Below, one piece after another: positions 25,643 to 34,293 of a stretch of 64,000 bases of DNA. Numbering within the stretch: position 1 is the stretch's first letter; every line of letters begins with the position of its first letter. Position numbers and translations under genes: made by a program. Below the pieces are notes generated by a model, which was given only the letters and a program-made list of their open reading frames with translations, did not search any database and was not told where the DNA came from. The stretch covers positions 868,001 through 932,000 of the forward strand of contig JADJYV010000013.1 in NCBI GenBank assembly GCA_016719575.1. Reading direction: 5' to 3'. Origin of the DNA: Pseudobdellovibrionaceae bacterium. Its GTDB lineage: Bacteria; Bdellovibrionota; Bdellovibrionia; Bdellovibrionales; Bdellovibrionaceae.

Positions 25643-26651
25643 GGATTTGTTCCTCTTTTCTGTTGATTTGTATAAATTGATTTTGCAGTCCACGTAGGGC
25701 ATCCATGCTATCCGAGATTGTTTTTGGATATTGGGACTTTACATACTCCCAATCCACACGACGCATGGCCTCTTTCACTGCGGGTGTCATGTTTCCTTGA
25801 GCCGCCAGCATGGTGATTAATTGTTGCGCACGAACCATATAGTCATGCAAACGAGCTAGGTTTTGCCCAACCATGTAACCTGGCCCCTGAGCCTCAAAAT
25901 CCAAATTTGATAAGAGCCCCACCGTCGGCAAAAGCGAAGGTGCTTTTTCACGAAGGTGAGCTTGCAAATCCATGTGCGCCTGTAGCAATTCTTCATTTTT
26001 CTTTTGCAACTCGCAATTTCGCTCTTCTAACTCTCGCTGATGTTTTTGCAGTTCATCGATCACGGATTCCATCAATTGCGGACTGATTTGATGGCCAGGA
26101 TCCGTTTCGAAAATCGAGGCCTGAGATTCTGACCAGTTGAGTTTTAAATGAATACCTGTCCATTCACAGGTCGCAGGGTTTTGTCCGACATAGACCGGAA
26201 GAGACTCAAAGGCCGCCTTCAAATATGCAGTCACATGAGGATACTGCTCCGCCGGCAATGGAAGATCAAAAGCAATTGAAGCCTCATCCCTGCGAAGATT
26301 TTCGATGGGGGGTTCTGGAGAAATAAAATGAGACAAAAATCTTTCAGGTTGATTGAAAATTTCTTGGGGCCGCGGCATCATTCTGAGAACAGAATCCAAA
26401 ACTCCCCATGCCCGAATCTCTGGCCCCTCGTGTCCAACCCGAATCAGTAAATTTCCGTCATTGCTTTTCAGTGGCAAACGCAGAAGTGACTCTAAAAAAG
26501 ATTCCATATCAGGAGCACTCATCCAATAAGAAGGATCCCGCATAAGCTCCACAGGCAACGGCGTCTGATGTTCGTAAAGAACCGACAGGTCCTCACCTTG
26601 GGTTTCAAGGTAAGTCAGAATAGAATTGGTAATCTTACAACTAAAGTGCAC
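25635..26651 (-). CDS. Unknown cytoplasmic protein with a coiled coil
   Basis: About 338 residues with no signal peptide or membrane helix. The N-terminal 175 residues (ILTYLETQGEDLSVLYEHQ through VYVGQNPATCEW) resemble the N-terminal ligand-type domain seen in some AraC-like regulators and in Bdellovibrio sensor proteins; this is a weak impression. Residues about 190-235 form a coiled coil (ELQKHQRELEERNCELQKKN). The C-terminal helices show no kinase or DNA-binding motif. The start is GTG at 26651 or TTG at 26654, with no clear ribosome site. It is followed by eno with an 8-bp overlap, so the two are co-transcribed. Confidence 0.65.
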   Translation of the reverse strand: MHFSCKITNSILTYLETQGEDLSVLYEHQTPLPVELMRDPSYWMSAPDMESFLESLLRLPLKSNDGNLLIRVGHEGPEIRAWGVLDSVLRMMPRPQEIFNQPERFLSHFISPEPPIENLRRDEASIAFDLPLPAEQYPHVTAYLKAAFESLPVYVGQNPATCEWTGIHLKLNWSESQASIFETDPGHQISPQLMESVIDELQKHQRELEERNCELQKKNEELLQAHMDLQAHLREKAPSLLPTVGLLSNLDFEAQGPGYMVGQNLARLHDYMVRAQQLITMLAAQGNMTPAVKEAMRRVDWEYVKSQYPKTISDSMDALRGLQNQFIQINRKEEQIHV

Positions 26652-26783
26652 CAAAAACTTGTAACGTAAAAGATTTTGGATTGCGAACAGAAAATCCCAA
26701 AGAATTCATGGGATTTAGCAACTTTATAAGGGGCGCAATGCGTAAACGCAACAACGCGCCTAGCAATTAAGCTTATTTGAACA

Positions 26784-27899
26784 CTAAGCTGCTTTGGGCT
26801 TGTTAAATTTGCTTTCTGCGAACGGCAATTTGTTGTCAACGATCTCCTCCATAAAACTCGGCAAATGCCCAGTTGGTTCGAGTCGTCCATCCAAAGTCCC
26901 ATCTGGCCGGCGATTCATCCGCGACATTTCAAATATTGGCACCACATTGTAGGATCCATCAGAATTAAAACCAAGAACTTCGCTAATCGCGCCGATACGG
27001 CGAGAACCATCCGAGTATCTTGATACCTGAATAATAATTTCAATCGCCGATGAAACTTGAGAACGCAAAGCCTTTTCACTGATTTGAGTATCGCCACCCT
27101 GCGCGAGTGCTTCAAGGCGAACGATGGCATCTTCGGGAGAATTTGCATGAACTGTGCCCATGCAACCCTTATGACCGGTGTTCATCGCATTTAACAACTC
27201 TAACGCCTCTGAGGATCTGACCTCTCCGACAATAATTCGATCTGGGCGAAGCCGCAACGAGCTTTTCAAAAGATCCTTGATTGTAACTTCACCCTTACCT
27301 TGCTCATTCGCCTGGCGGGTTTCAAACATCACCACATGCTCATAGTCGACCTGTAGCTCGCTTGAGTCTTCAATCACAATAATGCGCTGACCTTTTGGGA
27401 TACGGGTGCAGAGCAAGCTCAATAGGGTCGTCTTACCAGATCCCGTTCCCCCACTTACAATGATATTTTTTCCGAGAAACATGCAGATGTCTAGAAATCG
27501 AGCGCCATCCTCAGTGATTGCGCCAAACTTGATGTAATCAGCAAATGAAATTTTATTATTGGTGAATTTTCGAATACTCACAGTTGTGCCCTTGCGCGAA
27601 AGGGGCGGGATCACGACTGCGATCCGAGACCCATCTGGCAAACGCGCATCTAAACGAGGGGACTCCTCATTAATTCTGCGGCCTACACTTTGAGCAATGC
27701 TTGTTACTGCCGCTCGCAAAGCATCTTCATCTGCAAAAGAGTCCGCCACACGTTCAAGTTTGCCTTTTCGTTCAACGAATATTTCTTTGGCGCCATTGAT
27801 CAAAATCTCAGAGACAGTTTTGTCTTCCAAATAACGAACCACCGGACCTAAGTTATTCCGGATGGCATCTTTAAAAACATTGGAAGCTTCGTTAGCCAT
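26784..27899 (-). CDS. cpaF: CpaF/TadA-type secretion ATPase
   Basis: A 371-residue type II/IV secretion ATPase of the CpaF branch. It has the N-terminal region VSEILINGAKEIFVERKGKL, Walker A VSGGTGSGKTTLLS, the Asp box IVIEDSSELQ, Walker B PDRIIVGEVRSSEALELLNA and the His box GTVHANSPEDA. In Flp pilus systems CpaF drives both extension and retraction. AGGAG lies just upstream of the ATG. No platform (TadB/TadC), secretin or pilin genes are adjacent. The two small genes upstream on the same strand encode a cupredoxin-like protein and an unknown protein. Confidence 0.88.
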   Translation of the reverse strand: MANEASNVFKDAIRNNLGPVVRYLEDKTVSEILINGAKEIFVERKGKLERVADSFADEDALRAAVTSIAQSVGRRINEESPRLDARLPDGSRIAVVIPPLSRKGTTVSIRKFTNNKISFADYIKFGAITEDGARFLDICMFLGKNIIVSGGTGSGKTTLLSLLCTRIPKGQRIIVIEDSSELQVDYEHVVMFETRQANEQGKGEVTIKDLLKSSLRLRPDRIIVGEVRSSEALELLNAMNTGHKGCMGTVHANSPEDAIVRLEALAQGGDTQISEKALRSQVSSAIEIIIQVSRYSDGSRRIGAISEVLGFNSDGSYNVVPIFEMSRMNRRPDGTLDGRLEPTGHLPSFMEEIVDNKLPFAESKFNKPKAA

Positions 27900-27912
27900 G
27901 CATCTCCTACCG

Positions 27913-28422
27913 TTATTTTGAGGCCGGCTTTCTTTCGCCGTCTGAAGATTTGGACATTACAATCACACGCCCTTGCACCGCTGTTTCTGGGCATTGATAA
28001 GAAAAAATCCCATCTACTTTCGGATGTAAATTGAAGCTCCGCTCTTGACCATATACCGTGCTGTGATGTTCAGAAAATGCATCTAAAACAAAACTTATGT
28101 TTTTTTCTTTTTGGTTCACATTAACGACATGAATGCGATAGCTATTTCCTTTTTTGACACGTATTGTTTCTGGAACAAACCCTTTTTCGGTATTTAAAAT
28201 AACAATGTCTTGCGTTGGCTCAACACTGTCAAAGACCTGCCCAAAAAGCGTTTGAGTCTCGTCAACTTCGGTGCTAGCGGGCAAACGACTTTGATCGCTA
28301 ACGCGACTGAAATCTAGCTGGCGACGGGACATGTCGACTTCCCATGCGTGAGCGAATGCTCCAAATAAAATTAAACTAGTGCAAACAGTTGCGATCTTGG
28401 AACTCAACGAATTCACGAGCAA
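27913..28422 (-). CDS. Exported cupredoxin-like protein
   Basis: A 169-residue protein with a signal peptide (about 1-26, ending GAFAHA before WEVD). A beta-rich domain of cupredoxin type occupies about 70-160 (GFVPETIRVKKGNSYRIHVV; IFSYQCPETAVQGRVIVM). A Cys and a Met sit where copper ligands occur, but the usual Cys-x-x-His spacing is missing. Copper binding is therefore doubtful, and an adhesive or structural role is equally possible. It is 13 bp upstream of cpaF and overlaps the preceding small gene by 47 bp. Confidence 0.68.
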   Translation of the reverse strand: MLVNSLSSKIATVCTSLILFGAFAHAWEVDMSRRQLDFSRVSDQSRLPASTEVDETQTLFGQVFDSVEPTQDIVILNTEKGFVPETIRVKKGNSYRIHVVNVNQKEKNISFVLDAFSEHHSTVYGQERSFNLHPKVDGIFSYQCPETAVQGRVIVMSKSSDGERKPASK

Positions 28423-28654
28423 CCTCCATTGCTATATAGTTAACAACTCTGGTATCCATCATATGAAGTTGCTGTACCAAAAGAACTTTGTTTCCAGCGC
28501 AGGCGTTTATGATATCCATAGCTTGCTTGACCAGTTGAGGGTGTTTGGCCATATCGCTAGTCACCTCTTCCCAATCCATCTTAAGAATGGGATCTATCGC
28601 TCCCACCGTGTATAGCGCATCGAAAACAGCCTGAAGATCACCTTGTAAAAACAT
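28376..28654 (-). CDS. Small protein of unknown function upstream of the cupredoxin-like gene
   Basis: A 92-residue, mostly helical protein without signal peptide (MFLQGDLQAVFDALYTVGAI; FVEFQDRNC near the end). No family is recognised. Its last 47 bp overlap the start of the cupredoxin-like gene in another frame, an unusually long overlap that suggests translational coupling or a later start for the downstream gene. It begins the cpaF transcription unit. Confidence 0.6.
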   Translation of the reverse strand: MFLQGDLQAVFDALYTVGAIDPILKMDWEEVTSDMAKHPQLVKQAMDIINACAGNKVLLVQQLHMMDTRVVNYIAMEVAREFVEFQDRNCLH

Positions 28655-28741
28655 CTAAAGCCTCCATCCAAAATCCATTTTGGAATCTGAGGTCTTTATC
28701 GGCGCGTTCGAAAAAAACTTGAGTCAATCTGAGACAAAAAA

Positions 28742-28767
28742 AAGGGACTGAGTTTTCTCAGTCCCTT
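28742..28767 (-). terminator. Intrinsic terminator
   Basis: An inverted repeat AAGGGACTGAG / CTCAGTCCCTT with a 4-base loop, followed on the minus strand by a run of eight U (28734-28743). It lies 49 bp past the stop of the small secreted-protein gene that starts at 29244 and separates it from the cpaF unit. Confidence 0.85.
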
Positions 28768-28815
28768 GGTCGACATTTAAATAAAAATAGTCTTCGAACT
28801 AGACCACAGTCATGA

Positions 28816-29244
28816 TTATTGAAAGCGCGGCACGACTCGTCCATCTTGCAAATTGAGGGCCTTGGTCTTGAGGTCAATCGACAAGAAAGGAACTGCTTTT
28901 TTCTCAAAATTCAATTTGAGTTCATTTCTAGTCAAGGTAACCGAAAGAATTCTTTGGACGTGAGTTTTATTAACATACGTAAATCCAAAAACTTTGTCGG
29001 CGACAGAGACCTCTAATCCAGCCTTGGTTCTTTCGCACTCAAGGGAGTCTTCGAGCTCTCTATTTGAAGTCAGCCCATCAAAGCTGACAACCACAAATGA
29101 ATTACCTGCAGTTCCGGGGATGACATAAGCCAAATCATCTTCTACTTGTGAGAGGGCCCTTAATTCAGAATCTGTGCAAGTGTGAGTGCTTGCAAATGAT
29201 TGCAGTGATAAAAAAGATAGCAGTATTCCGATGCTGTATTTCAT
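28816..29244 (-). CDS. Small secreted protein of unknown function
   Basis: A 142-residue protein with a clear signal peptide (about 1-18, ending LQSFA before STHTC) and a beta-rich mature part holding two Cys (Cys22 and one in EDSLECERTK) that could form a disulfide. No family recognised. It is monocistronic: a terminator follows, and the neighbouring upstream gene is 72 bp away. Confidence 0.65.
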   Translation of the reverse strand: MKYSIGILLSFLSLQSFASTHTCTDSELRALSQVEDDLAYVIPGTAGNSFVVVSFDGLTSNRELEDSLECERTKAGLEVSVADKVFGFTYVNKTHVQRILSVTLTRNELKLNFEKKAVPFLSIDLKTKALNLQDGRVVPRFQ

Positions 29245-29316
29245 AATATATTTTCTCCGAGAAGCTTGCGACGCCTGTTAACGTTTTGCAAATTCTATTT
29301 TTTATTTCCTAAAACA

Positions 29317-29676
29317 CTACTCAACAACACATTCAATAGAGCTCTCGATATCACCATTTACAAGAACGCCCGATAGCTTTTTGTACAAATGCCTACTTTC
29401 ATCTTCATGCGTGACCACTTTGTCTAAAACAATTTTGAAATTATAGCCAGCATAATCCCGATATGAAAAATTAATGCTGTTTTTTTGTTTCGACGTAATT
29501 TTAATAAATTTTGTAGTAGAGGAAACTATGGTCGGATTTGAGTCTAGGTTCGCAAGATAGAAATTTCCGAGACCGTTAGACTGACAAGAAATGCTTTTAG
29601 CTAGTCGCAGATCCGTTGTCTCGGCAACAGCAGATAAAGACATTACGAATGTTAATCCAAAAATCAATTTTTTCAT
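29317..29676 (-). CDS. Small secreted protein of unknown function
   Basis: About 119 residues with a signal peptide (MKKLIFGLTFVMSLSAVA then ETTD) and a beta-rich mature part with two Cys (one in AKSISCQSNG, one near the end in SSIECVVE). The start at 29676 is chosen because AAAGGTG precedes it at a normal distance and the signal peptide begins there. The size, paired Cys and beta content resemble the next gene (28816-29244), but homology between them is not evident. Confidence 0.62.
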   Translation of the reverse strand: MKKLIFGLTFVMSLSAVAETTDLRLAKSISCQSNGLGNFYLANLDSNPTIVSSTTKFIKITSKQKNSINFSYRDYAGYNFKIVLDKVVTHEDESRHLYKKLSGVLVNGDIESSIECVVE

Positions 29677-29949
29677 AGCAGACACCTTTCGCAATTGGTG
29701 GGCGCCGTAGGAAAAAGCGAGATTGATTTCTCGTTATTCTAATCGCCACGGTTGTTCGCGTGAATCGTATTGCGAGGTTTGTGCCAACGACAAAGGCTCG
29801 TTTGTTTTCATATGGCACCAAAACTGGTGCATAAATACTCTACAAGTGACGTGAGTGTCTGGCGAACTTTTTGACAACACAATCCCCAAAGCAGTCCTCT
29901 GGAGTAAAATACGTCAGCTGCGCCCGCGTTAGCTTGGCAGATCAGCTCG

Positions 29950-30567
29950 TCATTTCTTTTTCTTTTTTCCGGCTTCAGCTTCAGTTTTTTTAGCTTCGGC
30001 CTCCGCTTTAAGAACGATGTCCATCACTTGAGATGCAAGCTCTGATGGGGAGCGATGGGTTTTCATGTCCCGCAACTTTCTTTCGTTAAGCGCTTCTTTG
30101 CTCATTTCGATTTTGGCATCGCGAATCTTCTGAATAACCTTGCGCTCATGCCCGTCTTTTTCGGCAAAGGGTTTAAAGTCGGCTATGATATTTTCTAAAA
30201 ATACAGCATAAGTATTCTGGACCACCGGCTTAAAGGCTTTTGGATTTTTTAAAGCCCCGATGGCCTCCTGAACAAGAACGTCAATAGCGGTCTCCCACTG
30301 CTCCGTTTCGTCTAACTCAGCACGCAATGGTGGAGTGACTTTTTCAACCATGGCATCGTCGTTCGGACGCGAGTAAACGGCCTGCAAAGCTTCTGTCAGA
30401 GACTGAACCCCTCCATCGGACTTGTATTCTTTGATCTTCTTTTGCACCATTTCATTGACTTCGTCGAGGTCCTTTAGCGTCAGCTGTGAATAGTTGTAGA
30501 GAAGGCCCGCTGACGAAATAGAGGCCCAGAAAAAAGTAGCCAAAATAAATATATAAGATGTTTTCAT
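29950..30567 (-). CDS. Exported helical protein with Lys-rich tail
   Basis: A 205-residue protein with a signal peptide (about 1-20, ending SISSA before GLLY). The body is charged and helical, and the tail is Ala/Glu/Lys-rich, ending in five consecutive Lys. No domain is recognised. Divergent from the DsbA-like gene with 191 bp between the starts, which must hold promoters for both, though none is convincing by eye. Confidence 0.62.
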   Translation of the reverse strand: MKTSYIFILATFFWASISSAGLLYNYSQLTLKDLDEVNEMVQKKIKEYKSDGGVQSLTEALQAVYSRPNDDAMVEKVTPPLRAELDETEQWETAIDVLVQEAIGALKNPKAFKPVVQNTYAVFLENIIADFKPFAEKDGHERKVIQKIRDAKIEMSKEALNERKLRDMKTHRSPSELASQVMDIVLKAEAEAKKTEAEAGKKKKK

Positions 30568-30758
30568 GTCCTCAGTGTAAACAGAGAGTCGCCTCTCGGC
30601 AAAGAGAACTCTGCACCTCTACTAGACCTTCGTCTTCGGTCGAGGCCTAACGCGCCACCGCTCGGACGACTTTTTTTATTCAGGCGACACTGAGTTTATG
30701 TCAGAATCTAAGAGCTTTAGATAAACAAATTTAAAAACTAAATTCCTGGAGGAATACC

Positions 30759-31556
30759 TTGAAGAAACTAGTATTGTTCGGACTGTGCGCGATGGCATTT
30801 GCAGTTACAAATTGCGCTCCGTCGGCAAAACAAATTAAAGAAGCCGTTGAAAAAGATCCATCCATTGTTTTTGTTGCGATCGAAAAATATCCAGATCAAT
30901 TCATCGAAGTTGTGAATAAAGCTGCTCAAGAGGCGCAGAAAAAAGCCCAAGATAAGTCTATTGCCGAAGAGCAAAAAAAGCGCGACGAAGAATTCGCAAA
31001 CCCACTGAAACCAGTGGTTGAGCCTGGTCGAATTGCTTTTGGACCTGCAGACGCTAAGGTCACTATCGTAGAATACTCTGATTTTGAATGCCCTTATTGC
31101 ACCAAAGGCTACCAAACAATTAAGCAGGTTCGAGCAGAATATCCAAAAGACGTTCGCGTTGTTTTTAAAAACTTGCCTTTGGATTTCCACCCACAAGCAA
31201 TGCCAGCAGCAAAGTACTTTGAAGCAGCAGGCAAACAGGGTGCCGAAAAAGCAGAAAAATTCCACGATGCTGTTTTTGAGAACCAAGGCGAGCTTCGCTC
31301 AAAGGGCGAGGACTTCCTCAAGGCCACTGCTAAAAAGCTAGGCTTAGACATGAAGAAGCTCGAAACAGACCTTAAAGACGAAAGCATCATGAAGCAAATC
31401 ACTGCTGACATGGAAGAAGCAAAAAAATTCAACTTTAGCGGCACACCAGGCTTCTTAATCAACGGCGTATCTCTTCGTGGCGCTTATCCGTTCCCAGAAT
31501 TCAAAGCGATCATTGATCGCCACTTGGGCAAATCAGACGACACTAAAAAGCAATAA
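30759..31556 (+). CDS. DsbA-like thiol oxidoreductase lipoprotein
   Basis: A 265-residue protein. It has a lipoprotein signal peptide (CAMAFAVTNC, Cys19), a charged helical spacer (about 25-85) and a thioredoxin-fold DsbA/Thioredoxin_4 domain with active site CPYC (SDFECPYCTKGYQ). The cis-Pro loop is FSGTPGFLINGV. It probably forms or reorders disulfides in exported proteins, several of which are encoded nearby. The start is TTG at 30759: GGAGG at 30748-30752 is 6 bp upstream and no ATG fits. It ends 20 bp before a strong bidirectional terminator. Confidence 0.85.
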   Translation: MKKLVLFGLCAMAFAVTNCAPSAKQIKEAVEKDPSIVFVAIEKYPDQFIEVVNKAAQEAQKKAQDKSIAEEQKKRDEEFANPLKPVVEPGRIAFGPADAKVTIVEYSDFECPYCTKGYQTIKQVRAEYPKDVRVVFKNLPLDFHPQAMPAAKYFEAAGKQGAEKAEKFHDAVFENQGELRSKGEDFLKATAKKLGLDMKKLETDLKDESIMKQITADMEEAKKFNFSGTPGFLINGVSLRGAYPFPEFKAIIDRHLGKSDDTKKQ

Positions 31557-31576
31557 AAACTGATTTTTAGAGACTC

Positions 31577-31609
31577 AAAAAGCCCGGCTGAAAACCGGGC
31601 TTTTTTTTT
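31577..31609. terminator. Bidirectional intrinsic terminator
   Basis: AAAAAGCCCGG (31577-31587) pairs with CCGGGCTTTTT (31595-31605) around a 7-base loop, with T-runs on the plus strand and A-runs giving U-runs on the minus strand. It ends both the DsbA-like gene and sfsA; the sfsA stop codon lies at its edge. Confidence 0.9.
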
Positions 31610-32339
31610 AGATTTTGATTGGCAACAAGCGATCACTAAGAAGGGCCCTCTCTTCACTCAGGTTCACCACAAAGGGAGAAACCCTCAGACCTCGTTGAAG
31701 CGCCAGTCGCAGAAGTCGACCATACTCAGGGTCGATATCATCTGCTGGACTGAAAGAATGACCATCACTCCTCTGAACTGTAAAAATAATTTCGGCTGTG
31801 TGGCCAGCCTCCATCAATTTCATAAGCTCTGAAAGATGTTTTTGTCCTCGCGTGGTTTCGGCGTCCGGAAATTGAACCGACTCGCCCACAAGCAGAGTTA
31901 CATTTTTCACTTCAATAAAATGTTTTTTAGAAGAGTCCTTCTTAGAAAGTGCAAAATCTAACCGAGTTTCTGGGTTCACTTTATATTCTGGATGCAGACT
32001 ATCGAATCCACCCCAATGCTCCCATGCTGGCGGCACCTTTATCATTTTACCCAAAACCGCCGCAAGGGCCTCTCGCACCACTATATTCGGGGTCGAAGTA
32101 TTAACGCCCACCCAAACTCCCGCCGGAGTCTGGATCATCTCTAGAGTTTGTTTTAATTTCCGTTCAGGGTTCTCACTGTGGGAAAACAAGCAAGGACATC
32201 CGGGGTTGTTAACGCCCTTTAGGCTTCCGGTATTAGGTACGTGGGCCACAAGAATCTGACCTTGCCACTCAATATCCGCAAAAAATCGTTTGTAACGCTT
32301 TAGAAAAATTCCTTGATCCAGCTTTGTTCTGTAATTCAA
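31608..32339 (-). CDS. sfsA: Sugar fermentation stimulation protein SfsA
   Basis: A 243-residue SfsA-family protein. The N-terminal OB-like part (FLKRYKRFFADIEW; VAHVPNTGSLKGV) is followed by a nuclease-like fold with FIEVKNVTLL and FPDAETTRGQKHL. The family is described as a nucleic-acid-binding regulator of sugar metabolism, and its fold suggests nuclease activity; the true function is not settled. It is a single gene ending at a terminator, 20 bp downstream of the secreted HExxH protein gene. Confidence 0.93.
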   Translation of the reverse strand: MNYRTKLDQGIFLKRYKRFFADIEWQGQILVAHVPNTGSLKGVNNPGCPCLFSHSENPERKLKQTLEMIQTPAGVWVGVNTSTPNIVVREALAAVLGKMIKVPPAWEHWGGFDSLHPEYKVNPETRLDFALSKKDSSKKHFIEVKNVTLLVGESVQFPDAETTRGQKHLSELMKLMEAGHTAEIIFTVQRSDGHSFSPADDIDPEYGRLLRLALQRGLRVSPFVVNLSEERALLSDRLLPIKI

Positions 32340-32359
32340 AAAACGACTCCGCCTAAAAT

Positions 32360-33349
32360 TTATGGCAACTTAATCAACTTCCACCAAGGATCCTTAAACT
32401 GATCCAACTCCAAAGTTGTCGGATCATACTTCCAGGTGTCGTTAGTTTTCTTAATGACAAAACGAATACTCATCTGGAAGTTATTGTTTCTCATTTCGAC
32501 ATCATTTTTATAGACGCAAGTGTTTGAGACACTTCCAACAATTTTTATCACCAGAGAGCCGTCCTTCTCTTTGACCTTGTCCCAATGGATATTATGCAAA
32601 ATCGACCCAGCTGGAACTTTTGTGACCAACTCAAGGTCTGGCAATGGTAAAATGGGAATTGGAATCGTCAACACTTCGCAGTGAACCGCCTTCTTATACT
32701 CATCGCTTAGATCAATCACTTCCTCGCCAACCGTCAATAATACTTGCGGAAAATCTGCTCGAGAACTTGATCCCAAAACACTTGCCGATACAAATGAGTT
32801 CCACGGCAACAATGGAGTGCTAATAGTTTTTTGCTGGAGGAGCATCGAAATTCTCACCGCTATTAAATCCAAGTCCTCGTGAGAAAAGTTCCCATGATGA
32901 TGTCCAAACTCATGCACCAAAACGGCGACCGCCTCGGGAAGACTCATGGCCTCATATCCGTTGGCGCCTTTACTGTAAAGCAGGTCAACATTGACCATTA
33001 TAGAACTGCCAACAGCACTCCCTGTTTTCGCAATGCGAACCTGGCCATCAATAATAAAAGTCCCTGGTGCTTTTTTTTCTGATAAGAAAACAAGTTGATT
33101 TTGATTTGCTTTTTCTTGGGGAAGACTCTTCAAAATTTTCAACACGAGATCACGCTGCTCATTGGTGAGTTTGCAACTATCAGATCCCAAGCAAAGTTGA
33201 AGGTATTTTTCCATTTTCTCGTAGGCATAAAACATATTTTTTTCAGCGAGCCCGCCACCATTATTAACAAGGTCACCGCCCTGGAGACCCCATCCCAAAT
33301 GGGCCCACAAAATGACCAAACCCATCACAAAAACCCGAGAATTTTTCAT
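32360..33349 (-). CDS. Secreted putative zinc metalloprotease
   Basis: A 329-residue protein with a signal peptide (about 1-22, ending GWGLQ). The centre holds VLVHEFGHHHGNFSHED, an HExxH zinc site. The spacing to Gly matches metzincins (HExxHxxG), but the third His is one residue later than in HExxHxxGxxH. The C-terminal half is beta-rich with two Cys. No other domain recognised. The start overlaps the end of the TIGR02147 regulator gene by 4 bp, so the two are a regulator/effector pair in one operon. Activity is inferred from the motif only. Confidence 0.72.
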   Translation of the reverse strand: MKNSRVFVMGLVILWAHLGWGLQGGDLVNNGGGLAEKNMFYAYEKMEKYLQLCLGSDSCKLTNEQRDLVLKILKSLPQEKANQNQLVFLSEKKAPGTFIIDGQVRIAKTGSAVGSSIMVNVDLLYSKGANGYEAMSLPEAVAVLVHEFGHHHGNFSHEDLDLIAVRISMLLQQKTISTPLLPWNSFVSASVLGSSSRADFPQVLLTVGEEVIDLSDEYKKAVHCEVLTIPIPILPLPDLELVTKVPAGSILHNIHWDKVKEKDGSLVIKIVGSVSNTCVYKNDVEMRNNNFQMSIRFVIKKTNDTWKYDPTTLELDQFKDPWWKLIKLP

Positions 33350-34116
33350 TTTTTATCCTCCGTTGAGAGATCAAACTTCGTTAAAGGAAAAAGTTGGAAT
33401 GACAAGGTGTAGACCTCCGAAGCGTTGTCATCTTCTAACAGAGCTGCGACCTTTTTTCGAGTCTTAAGTAGCAACTCCTTAACCTGTGGCAATTTTTCAA
33501 GGTTAACGGGCATTGTCACCGAACCAACATCGCGCAAAGTGACAGCATCGTTATTTATTGAGTTCTCTGCTAATCTGAGATTTTGAGTGTGGTGCTTACG
33601 TATTGCAGCTGAGGGTATATCAATTGTCGTCGTCAGCGGCCTCGATGTTCTCGTCAAACGCCCCCGGGCTTTTTTAATCAGCCCTAAACGGAACAATCTT
33701 TCTAAAGCTTCGCCAGCCTCAGCTATCTTGATGCCCAACCTACCCGCAATCCATTCAGACTCAGAGCGACAGCCCTTTATCTTGGCAAGGCTGAGAATGG
33801 CCAAGTATTGCCAATCCGCTATGAGGCGAAACGTATCCTCGTCTAAGGTTATTCGCTCATCTACCTCAGTAGCTCTATTGGCCGTCTCTTTATAATGCAA
33901 CCACAGCTTTTCCTGCTCTGCAGGAGAGACCAATAACTTATCCATCACTTTTTTTAAGTTGGTTTTTGAAAGATTTCTCTTATCAGAAAGCACATCGGAC
34001 AAAGTGGTCGCCCCGACTCCAAGGTGTTTAGCAAAGGCCCGCAGAGAATAAGAGGAGTTCCGCGTCTGCCTACGGGCAAGTTCTTCCATTAACAAATTCT
34101 TAATCGTTGTTTCCAT
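33346..34116 (-). CDS. TIGR02147/DUF4423-family regulator
   Basis: About 256 residues. An N-terminal helix-turn-helix (FAKHLGVGATTLSDVLSDKR) is followed by the C-terminal domain typical of the TIGR02147 family, which is expanded in Bdellovibrio and Fibrobacter, with an ending of the expected form (YTLSFQLFPLTKFD). The start at 34116 (METTIKNLL) is chosen over a TTG at 34152 from family length; no ribosome site is obvious. It overlaps the secreted metalloprotease gene by 4 bp. It probably controls its own operon through sites in the 34117-34293 region, where a palindrome is present; that link is inference. Confidence 0.83.
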   Translation of the reverse strand: METTIKNLLMEELARRQTRNSSYSLRAFAKHLGVGATTLSDVLSDKRNLSKTNLKKVMDKLLVSPAEQEKLWLHYKETANRATEVDERITLDEDTFRLIADWQYLAILSLAKIKGCRSESEWIAGRLGIKIAEAGEALERLFRLGLIKKARGRLTRTSRPLTTTIDIPSAAIRKHHTQNLRLAENSINNDAVTLRDVGSVTMPVNLEKLPQVKELLLKTRKKVAALLEDDNASEVYTLSFQLFPLTKFDLSTEDKK

Positions 34117-34172
34117 GCAGATATGTATAACGTGAGAAATGCTCAAAATCAAAGAAATCGGAACGAACCGTC

Positions 34173-34189
34173 CCGACTTTATAAGTCGG
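34173..34189. promoter_or_regulatory. Palindrome, candidate operator
   Basis: CCGACTT-TAT-AAGTCGG, with 7-bp perfect arms, sits between the divergent regulator gene (start 34116) and the plus-strand secreted-protein gene (start 34294). A GTCCCGA sequence occurs at its left side and again about 27 bp to the right. Binding by the adjacent regulator is a guess from position. Confidence 0.4.
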
Positions 34190-34293
34190 TACAGAATGTC
34201 CCGATCAGGGGCTAGACAGCCACGTTTGATTAGAATACACCTCTGTTATCCCGCAAGACGGGCAAAATTAAAAAACTACCTGAGGAGGTAAAA

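Noticed and set aside
29597..29821. 74-codon minus-strand frame upstream of the 29317-29676 gene
   Set aside because: It overlaps the signal peptide of a better-supported gene in another frame and has neither a ribosome site nor protein-like composition.
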